Shown here: positions 59,615-64,000 of the stretch, piece after piece
Layout of the letters: each line of letters opens with the position of its first letter
Numbering within the stretch: the stretch's first letter is position 1
DNA from: Hydrogenophilales bacterium 16-64-40
GTDB lineage: Bacteria > Pseudomonadota > Gammaproteobacteria > Burkholderiales > Thiobacillaceae
Direction: 5' to 3'
Length of the DNA: 64,000 nt
Assembly: GCA_002256995.1 (NCBI GenBank)
Contig: NCGX01000009.1
Location: 1-64,000 of the forward strand
Notes under the pieces: model-generated
Databases searched by the model: none
Told to the model about the DNA's origin: nothing
The model's input: only the letters and a program-made list of their open reading frames with translations
Program-made: the position numbers and the translations under genes

Positions 59615-61132
59615 ATGGATACCCTCATCAGCTACGACGAACTCCCCTACGACAGCCTGCCGCTGCCTGAAACCCAGCCGGATTTCCTGGCGGCGATGGC
59701 GAAGCTGCATGGCTTTGACGCAGCCGACCCGTCCCGTGCGCGCATCCTCGAACTGGGCTGCGCGCAGGGCGGCAATCTGATCCCGCTGGCATGGTGCTGG
59801 CCCGAATCCGACTGCGTGGGGGTGGAGTTGTCGCAGGTGCAGGCCGAGGCGGGCATGGCATTCGTCCAGGCGCTGGGGCGGCCCAACGTCCGCATCCTGC
59901 ACGGCGACCTTGCCGTGCTGCCGGATGAACTGGGCGAGTTCGACTACATCATCGCGCACGGCGTGTATTCCTGGGTGCCGCCGTCGGTGCAGCAGGCGCT
60001 GCTCGAGCTGTGCCGGCGCCATCTGTCGCCGCATGGCATGGCCTACATCAGCTTCAACGTCGCGGCCGGCTGGAGCAGGCTCCAGCCGCTGCGCGCCGCG
60101 CTGACCGAGCGCACCGCGGCCGACCTGTCGGCGCCGGCACGCTATGCGCAGGCGTCGCGCGTGCTGGATGAACTGGCGGCAGAATGGACCGATCCGGCCT
60201 TGCTGAAGGAGGTCGCCTATCTCAAGGCAGCCGCGCCGTCCTACCTGTTCCACGAATACCTCGCCGATTTCAACGCGCCGATGGCGTTTGCCGAATTCGC
60301 CGCCCAACTCGACACGCATGGCCTGCGCTATGTCGGCGAAGCCGGCCCGCGCAGCGCCGTGGTCGAACTCGAGGACGCCTGGGGCCTGATGCCGGAGGGC
60401 ATGGCCGGGCGCTGGCTGGACGCTGAGGCCGCGCTCGACGATGCGCTCGCCATCCGTTTCCGCCGCGCGCTGGTCGCGCGCGACGACGCTCCCTGCGCCC
60501 AGCCGCCGCAGGCAGCAGCGCTGTGCGGCCTGGCCTTCTATGCCGACTTGCGCAGCGACGAGGAAATCGACCTGGAGGCCGCCACCGAACAGGGCTTCGT
60601 CAATCCGGCGGGCAATACCTTCCGCATCGCAATGCCTGCGATGAAGGCAGCGGCGATGGCCCTGTCGGCCGCCTATCCCGGCGCGCTCGACTACGCGGCC
60701 CTGCTGTCGGCCGCCGCGCAGGTGCTGGCCCAATACGGCGCCAGCCCTGAACTGGACGAAGCCGCATTCCGTGACGCACTGCTTCAGATGGTGCTGCTGC
60801 ACGGCGTGATGCCGACCGTTGCCGCCGGATCGTTTGCCATCGAACCAGGCGCCATCGAACCGGGCGAGCGCCCCTGTGCGAATGCGCTGGCGCGACAGCA
60901 GGCGAACACCCCCGGCTGGGTGGTGAGCGGCGCGCGTCATGTGGCGATGGATCTGGATGCGCCCGGGCGGATGCTGCTGGGCAGGCTGGATGGCAGCCGC
61001 ACGGTCGATGAACTCGCGGCCCAGATGCAGGCGATGCTGGCGCAGTCGGGGCGGGACTTGCCGCTGGCACGCTTGCGCGAGCTCACCTGGCAGCAGTTGT
61101 GGCTGTTCGCCCGCCAGGGCTTGCTGGTGTAG
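59615..61132 (+). CDS. Class I methyltransferase with methyltransferase regulatory domain
   Basis: The 505-residue product has an N-terminal SAM-binding fold (YDSLPLPETQPDFLAAMAKLHG, motif I RILELGCAQGGNLIPLAW, motif II VGVELSQVQ, motif IV FDYIIAHGVYSWVP). A middle helical methyltransferase regulatory domain follows (about 215-305), then a C-terminal domain with a winged-helix-like end (DLDAPGRMLLGRLDGSRTVDEL). This architecture resembles bacterial protein-lysine methyltransferases such as those acting on outer-membrane proteins. The target is unknown. It is divergent from the SLC13 permease. Confidence 0.82.
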   Translation: MDTLISYDELPYDSLPLPETQPDFLAAMAKLHGFDAADPSRARILELGCAQGGNLIPLAWCWPESDCVGVELSQVQAEAGMAFVQALGRPNVRILHGDLAVLPDELGEFDYIIAHGVYSWVPPSVQQALLELCRRHLSPHGMAYISFNVAAGWSRLQPLRAALTERTAADLSAPARYAQASRVLDELAAEWTDPALLKEVAYLKAAAPSYLFHEYLADFNAPMAFAEFAAQLDTHGLRYVGEAGPRSAVVELEDAWGLMPEGMAGRWLDAEAALDDALAIRFRRALVARDDAPCAQPPQAAALCGLAFYADLRSDEEIDLEAATEQGFVNPAGNTFRIAMPAMKAAAMALSAAYPGALDYAALLSAAAQVLAQYGASPELDEAAFRDALLQMVLLHGVMPTVAAGSFAIEPGAIEPGERPCANALARQQANTPGWVVSGARHVAMDLDAPGRMLLGRLDGSRTVDELAAQMQAMLAQSGRDLPLARLRELTWQQLWLFARQGLLV

Positions 61133-61219
61133 GGGCGCGCTCGGCGCTTCCAGGGTGAGCGCGTCTTGCAATCCGGATGGATGCGCTATCTTGAAAGACT
61201 TCGTTCAAGGACGCCTATC

Positions 61220-61801
61220 GTGCAGCCCGCTCTACCCGATGCCATACAACAGCGCTACGCCTGCCGCAAGTTTGTCGCTGATCAACCTGTCTCCCTGGGC
61301 GAGCTGGCCTTGCTGCTGGAAGCCGGCCGGCTGGCACCTTCCGCCTTCGGCCTTGAACCCTGGCGCTTTATCACCGTCACCGATGGAGCGCGAGCTGCCA
61401 TCGTCCACGCCTGCCATGACCAGCCTGCGGCGGCCACGGCCGCTGCCTTCATCGTGATCGTCGCGCTGGTGGCCGCACTCGACCCCGATTCGGTTTACGT
61501 TCGCAAGCAATTCAAGGCGGAAGCGCGCGATGGAGATCCCGCGCCCATCCATGACGCGTATCGCGCATTCCACCGCGCCGACTCGATCACGGAGTGGGCA
61601 AAAGGCCAGTGCAATTTCGCCGCCGCGCACATGCTGCTGCAGGCGACGCATCTTGAATTGGGCAGTTGCCCGATCGGCGGGTTCGATGCGGCGGCGCTGA
61701 GCGCCGCCCTCAGACTGCCCGCGGGCGAGTCCCCCGCGCTGGTGATCGCATTGGGGCGCTGCGCGCACGCAGCACCGCAGCGTCTGCGTAAGCCTGATTG
61801 A
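61220..61801 (+). CDS. Nitroreductase-family flavoprotein
   Basis: This is an FMN-dependent NAD(P)H oxidoreductase. The 193-residue product has the family start AIQQRYACRKFVADQPVSLGELALLLEAGRLAPSAFGLEPWRF, where the Arg and Ser contact FMN, and the later AAAHMLLQATHLELGSCPIGGFD. I start at GTG 61220, which has AAGGA 8 bases upstream; in-frame ATG 61181 is the alternative (206 residues). The natural electron acceptor is unknown. Confidence 0.85.
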   Translation: MQPALPDAIQQRYACRKFVADQPVSLGELALLLEAGRLAPSAFGLEPWRFITVTDGARAAIVHACHDQPAAATAAAFIVIVALVAALDPDSVYVRKQFKAEARDGDPAPIHDAYRAFHRADSITEWAKGQCNFAAAHMLLQATHLELGSCPIGGFDAAALSAALRLPAGESPALVIALGRCAHAAPQRLRKPD

Positions 61802-61880
61802 GCAGCGGCTCACCTATATTTGCGCAAGGGCCGGTCTGCTCGCCTAGCTGAGAGCCTCATGGGCCCGCCGCAAGCGACCG

Positions 61881-63848
61881 TTAATGCCTCGTCGCAGGCG
61901 CCCCGGGGCCGCCGCCATGCTGGCGGGCAGGGCGGGACCGGTCGGCTGCTGCATCGCGTTCACCCGGCAGCATGTGGGCCAGGTGCAGCTCCCGCAGCAT
62001 GGACTGCTTTTTTGCCTGGTGCGCATGCATCCGCCGCAGAATATCGTCCAGAACCCGCACGGCGCTGACGACATAGGGCCCCTTGTTGAGCATCACACAC
62101 TCGGCGCGGAGTCCCATCGCCGCGTCGGTGATCTCGGCGCGCGAGGGCCGGCCTTCCCTGGCCAGCGTTTCCAGGACCTGGGTGGCCCAAATCACCGGGA
62201 CATGCGCCGCCTCGCACAGCCAGAGAATCTCTTCCTGAACCTCGGCCAGGCGCTCGAACCCGCATTCGACGGCCAGATCGCCGCGGGCGATCATCACCCC
62301 GCAACACGGGGCACGCATGGCCGTCAGCAGCATGGCCGGCAGGTTCTCAAAGCCGCGCCGCGTTTCGATCTTCAGCACGATGGCAGGCTGCCGGCTCCCC
62401 AGGCTCGCCAGCCGCTGCTGGAGCAATTCCACATCCTGGGCGCTGTTGGCGAACGACAACTCGACGATGTCGGCGTGCCGGGCCACGAAGGACAGGTCCT
62501 CAATGTCCTTGTCGGTCATGGCAGCGAGGCGCAAGTTGCTTTCGGGGAGATTGATCCCCTTGTCGGCTCGCAGCGTCAACGCCTTCACGTGATCCTGCGT
62601 GATGCGGATGAAAACCTGTGATGTTTCCACCTTCTCGATGACACCGCCGATCTTGCCATCGTCGAACCAGATCGGTTCTCCCGCCCGGACGTCATCGAAC
62701 ACCGCCGGCAGGGTGCAACCGATCATGGCGGGGGTCAGGATATTTCCAGCGCTGTCGCGGCTTGCCGGGCGCCCCGGCTTGAGGTCGCGGGTCAGGATGA
62801 GCAGATCGCCCTGGTGGAGGGCGAGGCTGTTTTCAGTCGGCGGCAAGGTACCGATGCGGCATTCCTGTTCGTCCGGCGTGCCCGCGCCACGCGCATGACG
62901 CAGGGGGGTGCCGGGAACCAGGTATGCCGTCCGGGTCGACTCCACCCAGCATCCCTGCTCGGTCACGTCGACGATCCTGAAGGCCCGCTGGGCGTCGCGG
63001 GCGTCCGTGCATTCCACCCACGCCCCGGTGCGAAGGCGGGCCAGCCAGGCCGACGGCACGGGGAGGCAGGCGCTCGCAGGCGCGGGCGGGCGCTGGGGCG
63101 ACTCGTCGGCCGTCAGCCAGACCCGCGCGGGGGCGGTGACCCGTCCATAGGCGTCGCGACTGGGGCGTATCCGGACCACCGCCGGACCCGGCTCCAGCGG
63201 CCCGGTGCGCAGCTTCGGCCCGGCCAGGTCCATGACGATGCGGCAGGACCGTCCCAGCGACTGCTCAGCCTGCCGCAGATGCCCGATCATCCGCGTCCAG
63301 GCCGCAGCGTCGTCATGGGCGCAATTGATGCGCATGCAGTCCATGCCTTGCTGGAGCAGATTGTGAACGAGGAGGTAGTTGTCCGCCGCCTCGCTCGGCA
63401 TGGTGACCATGATCCGGACCTTGCGTCCCGTGTTCATCGGCCCCAACAAGGCGTCCGTGTGTTCGGCAAGCAGCCGATCGCCGTGGGCAAAGCTCATGAC
63501 CGCCGATTCCTCGGAAGCCGGCTGCCAGGCGCGCTGCAGCAGCCGGTGCAGGACGGCCAGCACCGCATCGATCGTGGCCAGGACATGCGACTCGGCGCGC
63601 CCGAGGGAGGACAGTCCCAATTCCGCCAGACGCAGCTGCAACGGGCGCAGATCGCGGCGACGCAGCGCCAGATAATGCAGCAGGTTGCGGGCACTGTCCC
63701 GCTGGTTCGCGTGAACCTTGGCAAGATCGGGCTGCGACATGGCCAGGCTGGCGACCATGTCCGCCCGGATGGCCATGAGCTCACTCAGGACAGCTTCGAT
63801 GTCTGCGCCGCCCGGACCAGTGCTGTCGGCGCTGTTTTCATTCGCCAC
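61881..63848 (-). CDS. Atypical pyruvate kinase-like protein
   Basis: The 655-residue product has an N-terminal helical extension of about 130 residues, then a pyruvate kinase barrel. Motifs are KVRIMVTMPSEAADN, MDCMRINCAHDD, CRIVMDLAGPKLRTG, an enlarged B domain, LKIETRRGFENL with the catalytic Lys, GVMIARGDLAVECG and VIWATQVLETLA. The usual SGETA loop reads VMLNKGPYVV, and the C-terminal allosteric domain is missing. Start GTG 63848 has AGGAG upstream. It may be a true but unregulated pyruvate kinase, or a paralogue with another substrate. The basic low-complexity end (about 630-655) looks unconserved. Confidence 0.75.
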   Translation of the reverse strand: MANENSADSTGPGGADIEAVLSELMAIRADMVASLAMSQPDLAKVHANQRDSARNLLHYLALRRRDLRPLQLRLAELGLSSLGRAESHVLATIDAVLAVLHRLLQRAWQPASEESAVMSFAHGDRLLAEHTDALLGPMNTGRKVRIMVTMPSEAADNYLLVHNLLQQGMDCMRINCAHDDAAAWTRMIGHLRQAEQSLGRSCRIVMDLAGPKLRTGPLEPGPAVVRIRPSRDAYGRVTAPARVWLTADESPQRPPAPASACLPVPSAWLARLRTGAWVECTDARDAQRAFRIVDVTEQGCWVESTRTAYLVPGTPLRHARGAGTPDEQECRIGTLPPTENSLALHQGDLLILTRDLKPGRPASRDSAGNILTPAMIGCTLPAVFDDVRAGEPIWFDDGKIGGVIEKVETSQVFIRITQDHVKALTLRADKGINLPESNLRLAAMTDKDIEDLSFVARHADIVELSFANSAQDVELLQQRLASLGSRQPAIVLKIETRRGFENLPAMLLTAMRAPCCGVMIARGDLAVECGFERLAEVQEEILWLCEAAHVPVIWATQVLETLAREGRPSRAEITDAAMGLRAECVMLNKGPYVVSAVRVLDDILRRMHAHQAKKQSMLRELHLAHMLPGERDAAADRSRPARQHGGGPGAPATRH

Positions 63849-63964
63849 GAATATTCTCTCCTGGTTCACGCGGGCTTTTCTGGAAAGCGTCCGATCGCTG
63901 CCTCGCGCCTGATCGTGCGTCCGCGCGAGTCCGATCGGGATGATCCGTGTGGCAGGGACTGCAG

Positions 63965-64000
63965 CTAGCGGACAGGCATGGCGGCAAATGCGCCACCGCC
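63965..64000 (-). CDS. Possible 3' end of a further minus-strand gene
   Basis: The last 36 bases read GGGAFAAMPVR-stop on the minus strand. This could be the C-terminus of a gene starting beyond the window, upstream of the pyruvate-kinase-like gene. Eleven codons are too few to identify it. Confidence 0.25.
   Translation of the reverse strand, partial: GGGAFAAMPVR

Overview
This is a GC-rich chromosomal segment, almost completely filled with genes, that looks betaproteobacterial. The main evidence is the block rpsB-tsf-pyrH-frr-uppS-cdsA-dxr-rseP-bamA-skp-lpxD-fabZ-lpxA-lpxB-rnhB, with map divergent upstream. A TusA/DsrE2/DoxX sulfur-carrier locus, a CusCBA efflux set and tamAB fit a Thiobacillus-like (Nitrosomonadales) sulfur bacterium. 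The genus is an inference, because no 16S or marker comparison was possible.

Layout. 1-3.1 kb: a fragment of a dispersed hairpin repeat, map (minus), and a decayed OmpR/EnvZ-type two-component pair (receiver truncated, kinase frameshifted by a 16-bp tandem duplication). 3.1-17.3 kb: translation factors, UMP kinase, undecaprenyl-PP and CDP-DAG synthesis, DXP reductoisomerase, RseP, BamA, Skp, lipid A genes and RNase HII, mostly with ATGA-type overlaps. 17.3-17.6 kb: a 268-bp element with 29-bp terminal inverted repeats that supplies the rnhB stop codon. 17.6-26.2 kb: CopD-like protein, thioredoxin-like protein, CaCA antiporter, FemAB/GNAT-like protein, sucCD-nadE-glnB, and an isolated sucrose phosphorylase. 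26.6-35.6 kb: bamD, rluD-pgeF, then a minus-strand run nadC-methyltransferase-GNAT-ligE, clpB with a sigma32-like promoter, and a CMD-family protein. 35.6-45.5 kb: tamA-tamB, surE-pcm-nlpD-rpoS, a second inverted-repeat element, and a HAD phosphatase. 45.5-53.4 kb: cusCBA with a small Cys/His-rich exported protein, a trypsin-like protease and a small exported protein. 53.6-55.7 kb: doxX, tetR, tusA-like and dsrE2, with two copies of one palindromic operator. 55.9-64 kb: rhlE, an SLC13 permease with RCK_C domains, a large methyltransferase, a nitroreductase and an atypical pyruvate-kinase-like protein.

How the genes work together: the first half is an envelope-biogenesis and growth cluster (lipid A, outer-membrane protein assembly by BamA, Skp, BamD and TamAB, isoprenoid and phospholipid precursors). 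The middle covers central metabolism and stress survival (sucCD, nadE/nadC, PII, ClpB, SurE/PIMT/NlpD/RpoS). The last third is accessory: metal efflux, sulfur-carrier proteins under an apparent TetR regulator, and transport.

The strongest unusual signals are the covarying hairpin repeat family (22-82 and 17293-17560), the shared TetR operator, the inverted repeat over the lpxB start, the 44612-44850 element, the broken two-component system and the divergent pyruvate-kinase-like protein. No CRISPR array, rRNA or tRNA gene was seen, and no complete insertion sequence.
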